This document shows, in pieces, positions 25,443-35,008 of a stretch of 64,000 nucleotides of DNA. The DNA is taken from NCBI GenBank assembly GCA_944321845.1, contig CALUMT010000014.1, positions 39,792 to 103,791 of the forward strand. Reading direction: 5' to 3'. The translations under genes and the position numbers were made by a program. The notes beneath the pieces were generated by a model. It ran no database searches. It saw only the letters and a list, made by a program, of their open reading frames with translations, and was not told where the DNA came from. Source of the stretch: an uncultured Butyricimonas sp. Its GTDB lineage: Bacteria; Bacteroidota; Bacteroidia; Bacteroidales; Marinifilaceae. How positions within the stretch are numbered: position 1 is the stretch's first letter; each line of letters begins with the position of its first letter.

Positions 25443-26210
25443 TTAATCTTCATTTTTCTTACAAACAAAATACATCGGGTGATAGGTCAAGGGGACTCTC
25501 CCCTGAATCCCGAAACGCCGGTTATATTCCTCGGCAAAAACCTGCATCTTTCCTTTCGTCCAAATATCCCGACCGGCGGACACGTTCACCCCCGTCCGTT
25601 TCAAATGCCGCAATACCTCCAGCGGTCCTGAAAATTCCATCACGTGACAATCTTCTCCAGCAAACAACACCTCGAAGCTCCGCGACAGCATCGCTTTCAT
25701 TGTTTCCAACGTCCCGTAGGCCAGTCCCTGCCCCGTGAGAGTACGCACTTCCTCCAGGTTTCTAACTCCAAAAGTACTGAACACGAACATTCCACCCGGC
25801 TGCAAGCAATCCCGCAACTTACGCAACGTCGCTTCCGGCTGCATAAACCACTGGAAGGTTGAGGCCGACAAAATCAAATCATATTTCCCCGGAAAATCCA
25901 CGCACTCCGCGTCTCCCGGGTAACAGTCCACCTCCGGAATTCCGTACCGTTCCGCCGTCTGCACACACATTTCGGGCACCAGGTCATTTACCTGTACCCG
26001 CACATCCGGAAAAGCCTCCCTTATCATTCCTGTCAATATACCTGTACCGCACCCGAGTTCCAATACCCGACCAAGTTTCTCCCCCAAATATTCCCGGGTA
26101 ACAGTGACCAACCGCTCCGCTATTATCTTTTGGACCACGGCATTTTCCTCGTAGCTATCCATGCTCCGGCGGAAACGCCGCTCCACCTCTCGTTTGTCAA
26201 AAATCATCAT
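25443..26210 (-). CDS. bioC: Malonyl-ACP O-methyltransferase
   Basis: A 255-residue class I SAM-dependent methyltransferase. The SAM loop is RVLELGCGTGILTG, and LILSASTFQWF (motif after YDLILS) is typical of BioC. It methylates malonyl-ACP so that the fatty-acid machinery can build the pimeloyl chain. The first residues overlap the last codons of bioG by 14 bases, so the initiating methylase and the terminating esterase are coupled. Confidence 0.94.
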   Translation of the reverse strand: MMIFDKREVERRFRRSMDSYEENAVVQKIIAERLVTVTREYLGEKLGRVLELGCGTGILTGMIREAFPDVRVQVNDLVPEMCVQTAERYGIPEVDCYPGDAECVDFPGKYDLILSASTFQWFMQPEATLRKLRDCLQPGGMFVFSTFGVRNLEEVRTLTGQGLAYGTLETMKAMLSRSFEVLFAGEDCHVMEFSGPLEVLRHLKRTGVNVSAGRDIWTKGKMQVFAEEYNRRFGIQGRVPLTYHPMYFVCKKNED

Positions 26211-26862
26211 GCAATATTAAATCCCAATTATCCAGTTCCCGGAAAGGGTAATGCCCTCCTTCCAGGGAAATCACCTTACGGCAACGCTCACCCCACCAGT
26301 TCCGCTGATTCTCCGGGGGGAATATCACATCCCCTGTCGATACAAACACCCGATCCCAGCCAATCTTCCCATGCATTCGGGCGGCCTGCTCACGGATACA
26401 ATGCAATTCCTCCACCTGCTCCGCCAACGGTCGCTCCGGCATTTTCCCCGAGAACCACTCCCGGTCATTGCTCGTCAACATCCGTCGGAAGAACTTCTCC
26501 CGTCCCCGTTCATCCATCCCCCGCTCCGTCAAAATATAACCTTTCACCGGTATCCCGTAACGGTCATCTACCGGACATTCCGTCCCGTTCAGCGCTACCA
26601 TCCTCCGGGGACACAGATTCCATCTCCCTACCAACAAGGAAGCCGCCCATACCCCCATCGACCAGGCCACCACGTTCACGGCCTCGTAAGCGTCCAAATC
26701 CGGTGCAATTCCCCGCTCTATATCCCGGTAATCATGCACCTCGCAGACATCCAATTCCCCTTCCACGTGGGACACTGCCCGCAGATCCATTCCCCACCCG
26801 TTAAAAAACAGCACGACCTCCCGGCTTCCCGTCCGTTTCAACCAGTTTATTTCCATTATCAC
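26197..26862 (-). CDS. bioG: Pimeloyl-ACP methyl ester esterase, BioG type
   Basis: A 221-residue alpha/beta hydrolase of the BioG (DUF452) family, which removes the methyl group from pimeloyl-ACP methyl ester, the job done by BioH in E. coli. The nucleophile is S68 in VVAWSMGVW. Candidate acid and histidine residues lie in STGDVIFPPE (about 174) and EGGHYPF (about 204). The oxyanion-side segment is FFNGWGMD. It lies between bioF and bioC and overlaps bioC by 14 bases. Confidence 0.93.
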   Translation of the reverse strand: MIMEINWLKRTGSREVVLFFNGWGMDLRAVSHVEGELDVCEVHDYRDIERGIAPDLDAYEAVNVVAWSMGVWAASLLVGRWNLCPRRMVALNGTECPVDDRYGIPVKGYILTERGMDERGREKFFRRMLTSNDREWFSGKMPERPLAEQVEELHCIREQAARMHGKIGWDRVFVSTGDVIFPPENQRNWWGERCRKVISLEGGHYPFRELDNWDLILHDDF

Positions 26863-26877
26863 CTCCCGGCGTTGGCC

Positions 26878-28041
26878 TTACAGACTCACGTCAATAAATT
26901 CCATCAAACAATCGTAATCCTCATCCGGAATGGCCGCATTCAGGGAAAAACGAATACGGGCCTCGTTCTTGGGCACGGTCGGGTAACGTACCGGCAACAC
27001 AAAAAATCCGTTATCCCGGAACTGTTCCGACATGTAAACACTATTCTCGTTACTGCCGCACAGGAAGGGTACGATATGCGAATCCCCCCGGGTCTCGAAT
27101 CCCCGTCGAGTCAACACCTCCCGCAAGCGGGCAGCCGTCTTGGCCAATTTCATCCGGAAGCCAAAGAACTCCGGCATCTTCCCCAGGATGAAACGGGTCC
27201 AGGCCACATTTATCGGTGGCAAGGCCGTTGTGAATATCAGACTGCGCTGGGTATTCACCAAGAAATCCCGGAACAACCCGTCACACACCACGAATGCCCC
27301 ACACGAGGCGAAAGCCTTCCCAAAGGTTCCCACGATGAAATCAATATCCTCGATACATCCCATTTCCTCGCAACATCCCAGACCGTTCGTTCCACGTACA
27401 CCCACGGCATGCGCTTCATCCACGTACAGGAAAGCATCGTACTCTTTCTTCAGGTCACACAATTCCTGCAAGTCCGCCACGTCGCCGTCCATGCTGAAAA
27501 TGGATTCCGTCACGATAAACACGTTCTCGTATTTTTCCCGATGATTGAACAGCAACTCCCGCAAATGCTCGTAATCCAGGTGCCGGTAACGCATCATCTC
27601 GGCATCGGCCAGTCTCATCCCGTCAATAATACTGGCATGCACCAATTTATCCGCAATAATCAAATCGCGCTTTCCCGCCAAAGCCGGCAAAATCCCGATA
27701 TTGGCATGATAACCGGAGGTGAATACCAATGCCCCTTCCCGTCCGTACATATCCCGCAAATCCTGCTCCAACAACCCGTAATACTCATGATTCCCGGACA
27801 GCAAGCGGGAAGACGAGGCACTGTATGACAACAATTTCACGTCCGTCTCTTCCCTGAATTCTTCATTCAGGGACGGATTGGAGGCCAATCCCAAATAATC
27901 GTTAGAGGACAGATTCAGCATCTCCCTCCCGTCGCAATGAATCAGGAAACCGTTATGCTGCACGTTACGCAACTCCCGGTAATTACCCGCTTCACGAATC
28001 ACCTCCAGTTTATGTAAATAACGTTCTTTATTCATTCTCAT
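26878..28041 (-). CDS. bioF: 8-amino-7-oxononanoate synthase
   Basis: A 387-residue PLP enzyme that condenses pimeloyl-ACP with alanine. Recognisable segments are [27 protein letters not shown]-type [17 protein letters not shown], the Asp/His pair [10 protein letters not shown] and the PLP lysine in [14 protein letters not shown]. The start overlaps the bioA stop by 4 bases. Length and motifs are standard. Confidence 0.95.
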   Translation of the reverse strand: MRMNKERYLHKLEVIREAGNYRELRNVQHNGFLIHCDGREMLNLSSNDYLGLASNPSLNEEFREETDVKLLSYSASSSRLLSGNHEYYGLLEQDLRDMYGREGALVFTSGYHANIGILPALAGKRDLIIADKLVHASIIDGMRLADAEMMRYRHLDYEHLRELLFNHREKYENVFIVTESIFSMDGDVADLQELCDLKKEYDAFLYVDEAHAVGVRGTNGLGCCEEMGCIEDIDFIVGTFGKAFASCGAFVVCDGLFRDFLVNTQRSLIFTTALPPINVAWTRFILGKMPEFFGFRMKLAKTAARLREVLTRRGFETRGDSHIVPFLCGSNENSVYMSEQFRDNGFFVLPVRYPTVPKNEARIRFSLNAAIPDEDYDCLMEFIDVSL

Positions 28042-29324
28042 TTATAACAAGCTAATACTCTATTCATCGCCAAGGTCAGACGACGCAATTCTCCTTCCCC
28101 GATAATAAAAGGCGGCATCACGTAAACCAACTTGCCGAAAGGACGAATCCATACCTTCTCCCGCACGAAAGCGGCTTGTATCAAAGCCATATCTACGGGT
28201 TCCCTTAATTCCACGACACCTATAGCCCCCAGTACCCGCACATCCTGCACGTTATCCAATTTCCGGATTGGCTCCAGTTCCTTACGCAACTGCTCCTCGA
28301 TACGCCCGATCATTTTCGGGATATTGTAACTCCGGATCAGTTCCAGCGAAGTGTTCGCCACAGAACAAGCCAACGGATTTCCCATGAAGGTCGGCCCATG
28401 CATGAATACCCCGGGCTCTTTCGCGCAAATCTGGGCAGCTACTTCCTTCGATGTCATCACTGCGGCAAAACTCATATAACCTCCCGTGATGGCCTTACCC
28501 ACGCACATGATATCCGGAGATATACCGGCATGATCCACACCCCACATCTTTCCCGTACGTCCGAAACCGGTAGCAATCTCATCGCATATCAACAACACCC
28601 CGTAATCATTACACAATTCCCTTACCTGTTTCAGGTAATCAGCCGAATAGAACCACATGCCACCGGCACCCTGCACAATGGGCTCCAGGATAATCGCCGC
28701 AATACGGTTATGATTATTACGCAGACATGTACGTAATTCATCAATATGCTCCGGCATACACGGTTGCCCGTAACGGGGCTCCGGCCGTGGAGCAAAAAAC
28801 TGCATGGGAAGCGTTCCCCGGAAAATGGAGTGCATTCCCGTCACCGGGTCACATACTGACATGGCGTTCCACGTATCGCCATGATAGCCCCGCCGTGGTG
28901 TCAGGAAATAATGCTTCATTTCCTTGCCCGCGGCATACCAGTACTGGAGGGCCATCTTCATCGCCACTTCCACGGCCACGGAACCCGAATCACAGAAAAA
29001 CACATTATTCATGCCCGCCGGAGCCATTTCCAGCAACCGCTCGGTCAATTCCACCGCCGGTCGATGAGTCAGTCCCCCGAACATCACATGCGACATATCC
29101 TTCAACTGCCGTTGCACGGCCTCATTCAACACCGGATGGTTATACCCGTGTACGGCACACCACCACGATGACATTCCGTCCACCAACCGCATACCGTTTT
29201 CCAGTTCAATATACACACCCTCAGCCCGCTTCACCAGGTAAACAGGTAATGGATCCACTGCCGAAGTATAAGGATGCCATACATGCCGGCGATCATAATC
29301 GAGTAATTTTTCTGTGGTCATCAT
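28038..29324 (-). CDS. bioA: Adenosylmethionine-8-amino-7-oxononanoate aminotransferase
   Basis: A 428-residue class III aminotransferase that makes 7,8-diaminopelargonate. It starts with the BioA-type [15 protein letters not shown] and [13 protein letters not shown]. It carries [31 protein letters not shown] and the PLP lysine in [12 protein letters not shown] clear -7 element 32 bases upstream suggests that bioAFGCD can also be transcribed separately from bioB. Confidence 0.96.
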   Translation of the reverse strand: MMTTEKLLDYDRRHVWHPYTSAVDPLPVYLVKRAEGVYIELENGMRLVDGMSSWWCAVHGYNHPVLNEAVQRQLKDMSHVMFGGLTHRPAVELTERLLEMAPAGMNNVFFCDSGSVAVEVAMKMALQYWYAAGKEMKHYFLTPRRGYHGDTWNAMSVCDPVTGMHSIFRGTLPMQFFAPRPEPRYGQPCMPEHIDELRTCLRNNHNRIAAIILEPIVQGAGGMWFYSADYLKQVRELCNDYGVLLICDEIATGFGRTGKMWGVDHAGISPDIMCVGKAITGGYMSFAAVMTSKEVAAQICAKEPGVFMHGPTFMGNPLACSVANTSLELIRSYNIPKMIGRIEEQLRKELEPIRKLDNVQDVRVLGAIGVVELREPVDMALIQAAFVREKVWIRPFGKLVYVMPPFIIGEGELRRLTLAMNRVLACYK

Positions 29325-29355
29325 ATCTTTTTCACTTTACGTATTCTTACTTGTA

Positions 29356-29363
29356 CAAAGGTA
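29356..29363 (-). promoter_or_regulatory. -7 element upstream of bioA
   Basis: The minus strand reads TACCTTTG, a full TAnnTTTG match, in the 47-base gap between bioB and bioA. It gives a start near 29350, inside the biotin cluster. Confidence 0.55.
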
Positions 29364-29371
29364 AAATTTAT

Positions 29372-30328
29372 TTAGCACGAGAATCCCAACTGTTGGATTT
29401 TTATCCGATCCTCCTGCACTTTCGAGCCCACCGTCGTCAACAGGTCGCCCACGATAGCGGCGTTTATTCCCGTCCGGATAGCTTTCTCTTCAATATGAGC
29501 GATCAAGGCTCTTCCCCCGGCAAAACGCAAATAGGCATCCGGATGGATGAAACGGAACATGGCTATCGTCGTCAACACTTCTTCCTCCGATAAAGGCGGC
29601 ATTCCCTCCAGGGGAGTACCCGGTATCGGATTCAATATATTGATTGGAATAGACTTTACTTCCAATTCCCGCAACAACAAGGCCAGATCCACCCTGTCCT
29701 CCATCGTCTCACCCATGCCGATAATTCCTCCCGAACACACCTCCATCCCCACTTCCCGGGCAGCCCGGATTGTAGCAATCTTCTCGTCAGTCGTATGTGT
29801 CGAGCACAATTCCCCGAAATACCGGCGGGAGGTCTCCAGATTGCAATGATAACGGTCTATCCCTGCCTCTTTCAAGCGTTGCAATTGTTCCCGCTTCAAC
29901 AATCCCATGGAAGCGCATAATTTTATCGGCATTTCCGAGCGTATCCGCCGGGCATAAGCGCACAGCCGGTCAATATACCGATCCGGTAACGCACGACCAC
30001 TCGTCACGAACGAGAATTTCGTAACCCCATAATCCGCACTCTGCCTGGCCAATCCCACGCAGGTCTCCTCATCCACCAGATCATACTCCTGTATTCCCGT
30101 GTGAAAAGCGGCAGATTGGGCACACCACTTGCAATTCTCAGAGCAACGCCCCGAACGGGCATTCACGATGGAACAAGTATCAAAGTGCCACCCCATGCAC
30201 CGTTCCCGGATTTCCCCGGCTGCCCTATACAATTCTTCCTTATCCTGCACGGATACTAACTCCAGGGCTTCCTCCCGGCTCAATTGTCCTCCTTCCAGGA
30301 CTTTCTGTTTTAAACTCGCAACTAACAT
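29372..30328 (-). CDS. bioB: Biotin synthase
   Basis: A 318-residue radical-SAM enzyme that inserts sulfur into dethiobiotin. The [4Fe-4S]/SAM motif is CSENCKWC (CxxxCxxC), followed by AQSAAFHTG. Further conserved segments are YHCNLETSRRYFGELCSTHT, GGIIGMGETMEDR and NILNPIPGTPL. The start ATG lies only 14 bases downstream of the U-tract of a terminator-like hairpin. It overlaps the end of an upstream small ORF by 7 bases. Confidence 0.96.
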   Translation of the reverse strand: MLVASLKQKVLEGGQLSREEALELVSVQDKEELYRAAGEIRERCMGWHFDTCSIVNARSGRCSENCKWCAQSAAFHTGIQEYDLVDEETCVGLARQSADYGVTKFSFVTSGRALPDRYIDRLCAYARRIRSEMPIKLCASMGLLKREQLQRLKEAGIDRYHCNLETSRRYFGELCSTHTTDEKIATIRAAREVGMEVCSGGIIGMGETMEDRVDLALLLRELEVKSIPINILNPIPGTPLEGMPPLSEEEVLTTIAMFRFIHPDAYLRFAGGRALIAHIEEKAIRTGINAAIVGDLLTTVGSKVQEDRIKIQQLGFSC

Positions 30329-30708
30329 ATCTTGAAGAAATAAAAAAGCATGCCCGATACTTCGGACATGCCTATATCATAACCTAACTTATTATCTATA
30401 GAACCACACGCTCCTGCGTTATCTCCACAACTCAAAAGCGGCATCATCCCTTCCTGCATCACCCGCTCCGTTCCCGGATCGCTCCCGGTATTCTCTGCAT
30501 TCTCCTGCCATCTCATCAACCACTCCGATAATATCCGGTCAATAACCAACCCTTTCCGGGCCGCTTTTTTGAGACTCATCGCGCATACATGCAAGGCCAA
30601 TTGCCCGATATGCACCTCCCTACCCAGCGAGGCAAACACGGCATATCCTTTCCGACTCCATCGGCAGAAATACAACTTACGGGCAATATGACATTTTCTT
30701 TCTCCCAT
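30322..30708 (-). CDS. Small protein of unknown function between coaD and bioB
   Basis: A 128-codon frame starting MGERKCHIARKLYFCRWSRK. The first 45 residues are basic and aromatic; the rest is polar with several cysteines. I do not recognise a family. The frame starts 12 bases after coaD, and its last dozen codons are the same bases that form a terminator hairpin in front of bioB. It may be a real gene of the coaD transcript, a leader ORF for the biotin operon, or a chance frame. Confidence 0.4.
   Translation of the reverse strand: MGERKCHIARKLYFCRWSRKGYAVFASLGREVHIGQLALHVCAMSLKKAARKGLVIDRILSEWLMRWQENAENTGSDPGTERVMQEGMMPLLSCGDNAGACGSIDNKLGYDIGMSEVSGMLFYFFKIC
30342..30371 (-). terminator. 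Terminator-like hairpin immediately before bioB (possible attenuator)
   Basis: On the minus strand GCATGTCCGA (30371-30362) pairs with TCGGGCATGC (30357-30348) around AGTA, fully paired if one G-U is allowed. Six U residues follow (30347-30342). The bioB ATG is 14 bases further on. The position suggests either transcription ending after the upstream ORF or regulated read-through into bioB. Confidence 0.7.
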
Positions 30709-30720
30709 TCCTTCGGAATA

Positions 30721-31194
30721 TCACTTGAGCAAATCCGCAGTCGTCACGTTCGTGGGTAAAAACTTAGAGGCATCTCCCCCGTTCAGGATCACATCACGCA
30801 CTATCGTCGAACTGATAAAAGTCCGTTCCGGTGACGTCAACAGGAAAACAGTCTCTATCGAGGACGCCATGGCCTTATTGATCTGCCCCACCGCACGCTC
30901 GTACTCGAAATCAGCAGCAGTACGCAACCCCCGGATGATGAATCTAGCTCCTAGTTTCTCGCAAAAATCCACTGTCAATCCCGAATAGCTGACTACATCC
31001 ACCCGATTCTCTTCCCGGAACACCTTCTTAATAACTGCCAAACGTGTATCTATATCCAAAAATCCTTGCTTCACCGCATTAACCCCAACAGCCACAATAA
31101 TCTTGTCAAACATCTTCAGGCCCCGACGGACAATTTCCTCGTGACCGATTGTAAACGGGTCAAAAGAACCCGGAAATATGGCTACCTTTTCCAT
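30721..31194 (-). CDS. coaD: Phosphopantetheine adenylyltransferase
   Basis: A 157-residue nucleotidyltransferase that makes dephospho-CoA in coenzyme A synthesis. The family signature GSFDPFTIGHEEIV starts at residue 9. FIIRGLRTAADFEYE and the KMSKS-like ISSTIVRDVI follow. A longer in-frame ORF extends to 31401, but the ATG at 31194 gives the proper N-terminus (MEKVAIFPG) and lies 27 bases from a good -7 element. It leads a minus-strand gene run that continues into the biotin genes. Confidence 0.95.
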   Translation of the reverse strand: MEKVAIFPGSFDPFTIGHEEIVRRGLKMFDKIIVAVGVNAVKQGFLDIDTRLAVIKKVFREENRVDVVSYSGLTVDFCEKLGARFIIRGLRTAADFEYERAVGQINKAMASSIETVFLLTSPERTFISSTIVRDVILNGGDASKFLPTNVTTADLLK

Positions 31195-31220
31195 GCTACA
31201 GTTTTTTATATTACGAGCGA

Positions 31221-31228
31221 CAAAAATA
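31221..31228 (-). promoter_or_regulatory. -7 element for coaD
   Basis: The minus strand reads TATTTTTG, matching TAnnTTTG. It is placed for a short leader before the ATG at 31194. Confidence 0.5.
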
Positions 31229-31346
31229 GGCAAAGCATCCCAACTCATGTTACAAATTAAAATTATTTTTTCGACAAATCCAAAAAAATAGTTCTTATTA
31301 CTGCATTTTTTCTTTAATAGAATTAGGAAAAAAAATTTCCATTTCG

Positions 31347-31354
31347 TAAGTTTG
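31347..31354 (+). promoter_or_regulatory. -7 element for the carboxyltransferase gene
   Basis: TAAGTTTG matches TAnnTTTG, 41 bases before the ATG at 31395. It is divergent from the coaD promoter. Confidence 0.5.
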
Positions 31355-31394
31355 AAGCAAGGAATCACAAAATAACAATCAAAAAATTCAGCGT

Positions 31395-33239
31395 ATGACA
31401 CGAAAATTACTAATCAGAGACCTCACCCTGAGAGATGGGCAACAATCTTCGTTTGCCACACGAATGAACCAAAAGCAAGTCGACCGCGTGCTCCCCTACT
31501 ACAAGGATGCCAATTTCTACGCCATGGAAGTATGGGGCGGTGCCGTACCTGACTCCGTGATGCGTTACCTTAACGAGAACCCCTGGGACCGCCTCGAGAA
31601 AATCAAGGCTGCCGTGGGCGATGTTTCCAAATTAACCGCCCTTTCCCGAGGAAGAAACTTATTCGGGTATTCCCCCTACACGGATGAAATCATAGAGGGC
31701 TTCTGCAAGAATGCCATCCAGTCCGGGTTGGGTATCATGCGTATATTCGATGCTCTCAACGACGTGAACAACGTGAAATCAACCATCACCCACGTCAAAC
31801 AATACGGAGGTATCGCTGATTGTGCCGTATGCTATACTATCGATCCCAAATATCCCAAACTGAGCTTTATAGACAAGCTCAAGGGAAAGAAAATATCGGC
31901 TCCCGTCTTCACCGACGAATATTTTCTCAACAAGGCCAAGGAAATGGAAGCCCTCGGTGCTGACATGATTACCATCAAGGACATGAGCGGACTTATCAAT
32001 CCCTCCCGTGTCGGTAAACTTGTGCGCCTCTTCAAGCAAAATCTCAAGGTGCCCGTGGATTTCCACACCCATTGTACTCCAGGATACGGTCTCGGTGCCG
32101 TCCTCTCCGCCATTGTCAACGGCGTGGATATCGTCGACACCAATATCTGGTATTTTGCCGGAGGACCGGCAGCCCCGGCCATCGAGCTTGTTTACCTTTT
32201 CTGCAAGAAACTCGGCGTAGAACTGGATATCAACATGGAAGCCGTGGCCAAAATCAACAAGGAACTTTACGGAATCCGCAAGGAACTTGAGGCTTTTGAT
32301 GCCATCAAGCAATTCCCGGCAGAGTTCAACCCGCTAACGGACAGATTGCCCGATAATATCGACAAGGAATTCGACAAGGCCATCGAAGCCGCCAAGGCGG
32401 ATAACGAGGAAGCTCTCCTACAGGCTTGCCACGCCATCGAGGCCTATTTCAACTTTCCCAAACCCAACGAGCTAGTCAAGAAGGCTGAGGTTCCCGGAGG
32501 TATGTACACCAACATGGTTGCCCAATTGAAGCAACTCAACTCCATGGATATCCTCGAGGAAGCCATGCGGCTCATCCCCACCGTCCGACTTGCTGCCGGA
32601 TTGCCACCCCTCGTGACACCGACCAGCCAGATTGTAGGCGCACAAGCCGTTAACTGTGCGCTTGACGAGAAAAACGGGAAACCGATGTACACCAACAAAT
32701 CCAACCAGTTCGTGGCCCTCGTCAAGGGTGAGTACGGTAAGACTCCCGTACCCGTGGATCCGGCCTTCCGGTTCAAGATTGCCGGCGTACGAGAGGAAAC
32801 TCCCTACGATACCTCCAAGTACAAGATGCAGGATAATCCCGTACTGCCCGAGTTCGGTGGTGTAAAACTCGCCGAGAACGAAAAAGAAGTTCTCCTGCTC
32901 GAGCTATTCCCGGCCGTGGCCAAAACCTTCCTCATGAAACAGAAAGAAGCCCGCTACAAAGCCACTACGGGCGGTAATCAGGCCCAACAGGAAGCCGATG
33001 AACAGGATAACGCACCCATCACCGGGAAAACCGTTGACGCCCCCATGCCGGGAAGTATATTCAAGATCCTCGTGAAACCGGGTGACACCGTGCAGAAAGG
33101 CCAGAACGTCCTCGTGCTTGAGGCCATGAAGATGGAAAACAATATCACCAGCGACTACACCGGAACCGTGAAACGCATCCTTGTCAAGGAAGGAAAAACT
33201 GTCACGGCCGGAACCAAGCTTATCGAAATTGAAATTTAA
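31395..33239 (+). CDS. Biotin-dependent carboxyltransferase (oxaloacetate decarboxylase alpha / pyruvate carboxylase subunit B type)
   Basis: A 614-residue two-domain enzyme. The N-terminal carboxyltransferase barrel has RDLTLRDGQQS (8-18), a carboxylated-lysine candidate in MITIKDMSG and metal histidines in DFHTHCTPG. A post-barrel domain follows, then a C-terminal biotinyl domain with EAMKMEN in which K579 is the biotin attachment site. Proteins of this layout are OadA of Na+-pumping oxaloacetate decarboxylase or subunit B of two-subunit pyruvate carboxylase. No beta, gamma or biotin-carboxylase partner lies in this window, so the choice is open. It is divergent from coaD and the biotin cluster that would supply its cofactor. 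Confidence 0.88.
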   Translation: MTRKLLIRDLTLRDGQQSSFATRMNQKQVDRVLPYYKDANFYAMEVWGGAVPDSVMRYLNENPWDRLEKIKAAVGDVSKLTALSRGRNLFGYSPYTDEIIEGFCKNAIQSGLGIMRIFDALNDVNNVKSTITHVKQYGGIADCAVCYTIDPKYPKLSFIDKLKGKKISAPVFTDEYFLNKAKEMEALGADMITIKDMSGLINPSRVGKLVRLFKQNLKVPVDFHTHCTPGYGLGAVLSAIVNGVDIVDTNIWYFAGGPAAPAIELVYLFCKKLGVELDINMEAVAKINKELYGIRKELEAFDAIKQFPAEFNPLTDRLPDNIDKEFDKAIEAAKADNEEALLQACHAIEAYFNFPKPNELVKKAEVPGGMYTNMVAQLKQLNSMDILEEAMRLIPTVRLAAGLPPLVTPTSQIVGAQAVNCALDEKNGKPMYTNKSNQFVALVKGEYGKTPVPVDPAFRFKIAGVREETPYDTSKYKMQDNPVLPEFGGVKLAENEKEVLLLELFPAVAKTFLMKQKEARYKATTGGNQAQQEADEQDNAPITGKTVDAPMPGSIFKILVKPGDTVQKGQNVLVLEAMKMENNITSDYTGTVKRILVKEGKTVTAGTKLIEIEI

Positions 33240-33247
33240 AACATCAA

Positions 33248-34063
33248 TCAGGATACAACATCCTCACGGGGGCGGGCAACCGTCCCCGTTCCTATTTCAT
33301 TCACCACCACCGTACCCGCCAACACGGACAGCAGTGACACGAAACAACAGGCAAACCACCGGATCCCGGGAATCATCATCGCCACCATGAACACAGCCCC
33401 CACCCCGACAGCCACACCCGCGTGCCTCCACACGAAACGCTCCGTCTCCCGGGCTCGCAACCGCTTCCGCTCGATAGCGTAATCCATGAAGGTAAACCCA
33501 TAGAAATAGGTTCCCACCAAAAACAACAAAAAAGGTCCAGCCAATCCCACCACCGGAATAATCGAAAACACCAATACCACTAACGTCACCGCAAACTGCA
33601 AAAACATTCCTCTCAATGCCACCAGCAATCCGCGCCAGATATCCCTCCCGAACTGCCTCCAGCTAAACGGATACTCCATACCTGTCAACAACTTCTCCCC
33701 CCTCTCCGATAACCAAGAAAATACCGGAGACAGTATCATCATCACAAGGTATCCCCCAAATGTCAACGCAACCATAAAATACAACACAGCTGAAAGAAGC
33801 CACACCAACACCCCTGTCATTGCCCTTACGAATGCCTCTTTCAAAACAGCCTCCGTGTTATCTAAGCAATACGCAATAACTCTCATCAACCACATATCCG
33901 ACCACTCAGCCAACCACCCCACCAACAATCCCAACACCACGAATACCACCACAGCCGCCACAAACGGCCACAACATGAAATGCCACATTCCCCGGCTAAA
34001 CAATAACCTCGAAGCCGGACCATAAGCCCGTACACCTCTCGCCATATCCTTAAAAAATCCCAT
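33248..34063 (-). CDS. EI24-domain inner-membrane protein (CysZ-like)
   Basis: About 271 residues from the ATG at 34063 (MGFFKDMARGVRAYGPASRL); an in-frame ATG 18 bases upstream is possible. It has at least five hydrophobic segments and the conserved long cytoplasmic loop characteristic of the EI24/CysZ group (LSPVFSWLSERGEKLLTG, PFSWRQFGRDIWRGL). CysZ in E. coli transports sulfate, but function in Bacteroidetes homologues is not established. It follows the DUF1573 lipoprotein gene by a few bases. Confidence 0.8.
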   Translation of the reverse strand: MGFFKDMARGVRAYGPASRLLFSRGMWHFMLWPFVAAVVVFVVLGLLVGWLAEWSDMWLMRVIAYCLDNTEAVLKEAFVRAMTGVLVWLLSAVLYFMVALTFGGYLVMMILSPVFSWLSERGEKLLTGMEYPFSWRQFGRDIWRGLLVALRGMFLQFAVTLVVLVFSIIPVVGLAGPFLLFLVGTYFYGFTFMDYAIERKRLRARETERFVWRHAGVAVGVGAVFMVAMMIPGIRWFACCFVSLLSVLAGTVVVNEIGTGTVARPREDVVS

Positions 34064-34087
34064 ATTCTTGTATTTTACCATTAAACA

Positions 34088-34858
34088 TCATTCCACTGTT
34101 CCCCGTAACACCAGCACCACCGTTGCCGCATCCGGGTCATTCGTGTACAGCGTCACCCGCTTCCGCTGATACCCCGACAAATCCCGGGTATCCAGCACCA
34201 CCGTAACCTCCGTCGTCTCACCGGGACGCACCATCCGCTTCCCCGTCTCCACCACCGTGCAGCCACAACTCGTCTCCACCTTCCGCAACAACAAATCCCG
34301 ATTCCCCTCGTTCGACAAGCGGAACTTCGCCGTCACTTGTTTTCCTGTTGCCACCCGTCCGAAATCCATCTCCCGTTCCTCCATCACCAGCTTCGGGCAA
34401 TTCCCGGAATCCTCCCCTTCGAACGCATCCCGCACGTGTGCCTTCACGCAAATGCCCTCGCCAAAACCGCCTTCCCCATCCACAAAAAATCGCAACTGCC
34501 CCCAGAAATTTCCCAACATCTCATCCCCTTCCGGACGGAACACCACTCCTAACTTCTCGCGAGCACCGGCGGCAATTTCAACCCCACCTATCCCCAAACC
34601 AGTCGTATCACCCCCCACCAGATACACTCTCACTCCCGGCAATCTTCCGCTCTCCTCCAACATCACGGCCTTCCCCGTCGGGTTATACACCTGCAAAGTC
34701 AATTCCGACCGATGTCCCAACGCCACCGTGTCAAAGACCACCGTCTCCGCGTCCACCAGCAATACGCCCAAGGGATAGCGGCAATCCTGACATCCGGAAT
34801 TTCCACCACATCCCCAAAACATAAACATTAATCCCAAAATATATCCAATCTTCTGCAT
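34088..34858 (-). CDS. DUF1573 lipoprotein
   Basis: A 256-residue lipoprotein with lipobox MFWGC in MQKIGYILGLMFMFWGCGG. Two Ig-like beta-sandwich modules follow. The second is a clear DUF1573 domain (MDFGRVATGKQVTAKFRLSN, then VETSCGCTVVE, ending RVTLYTNDPDAATVVLVLRG). DUF1573 is widespread in Bacteroidetes envelopes, with no settled activity. It is closely spaced with the EI24 gene downstream. Confidence 0.85.
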   Translation of the reverse strand: MQKIGYILGLMFMFWGCGGNSGCQDCRYPLGVLLVDAETVVFDTVALGHRSELTLQVYNPTGKAVMLEESGRLPGVRVYLVGGDTTGLGIGGVEIAAGAREKLGVVFRPEGDEMLGNFWGQLRFFVDGEGGFGEGICVKAHVRDAFEGEDSGNCPKLVMEEREMDFGRVATGKQVTAKFRLSNEGNRDLLLRKVETSCGCTVVETGKRMVRPGETTEVTVVLDTRDLSGYQRKRVTLYTNDPDAATVVLVLRGTVE

Positions 34859-34950
34859 AACATTAACAATATCTTAGACAATCCCCTGTTATTTCATTTA
34901 CAAAAATACGGCAAATTTCCATACACCCTTCCATGTTTCCCGCGAAACTC

Positions 34951-34988
34951 AAAAAAGAACGGCAGCCCGCTTCCCGCGAGCTGCCGTT
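34951..34988 (-). terminator. Intrinsic terminator after htpG
   Basis: On the minus strand AACGGCAGC (34988-34980) pairs with GCTGCCGTT (34966-34958), followed by a T-rich tract (TCTTTTTT). It closes the htpG transcript. Confidence 0.85.
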
Positions 34989-35008
34989 TCCGTATCGTAT
35001 CAATAAAA

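Noticed and set aside
26251-27828. 525-codon plus-strand frame across bioG and bioF
   Set aside because: It runs through two genes with clear enzyme motifs on the other strand and is rich in His/Pro/Gln without any fold signal.
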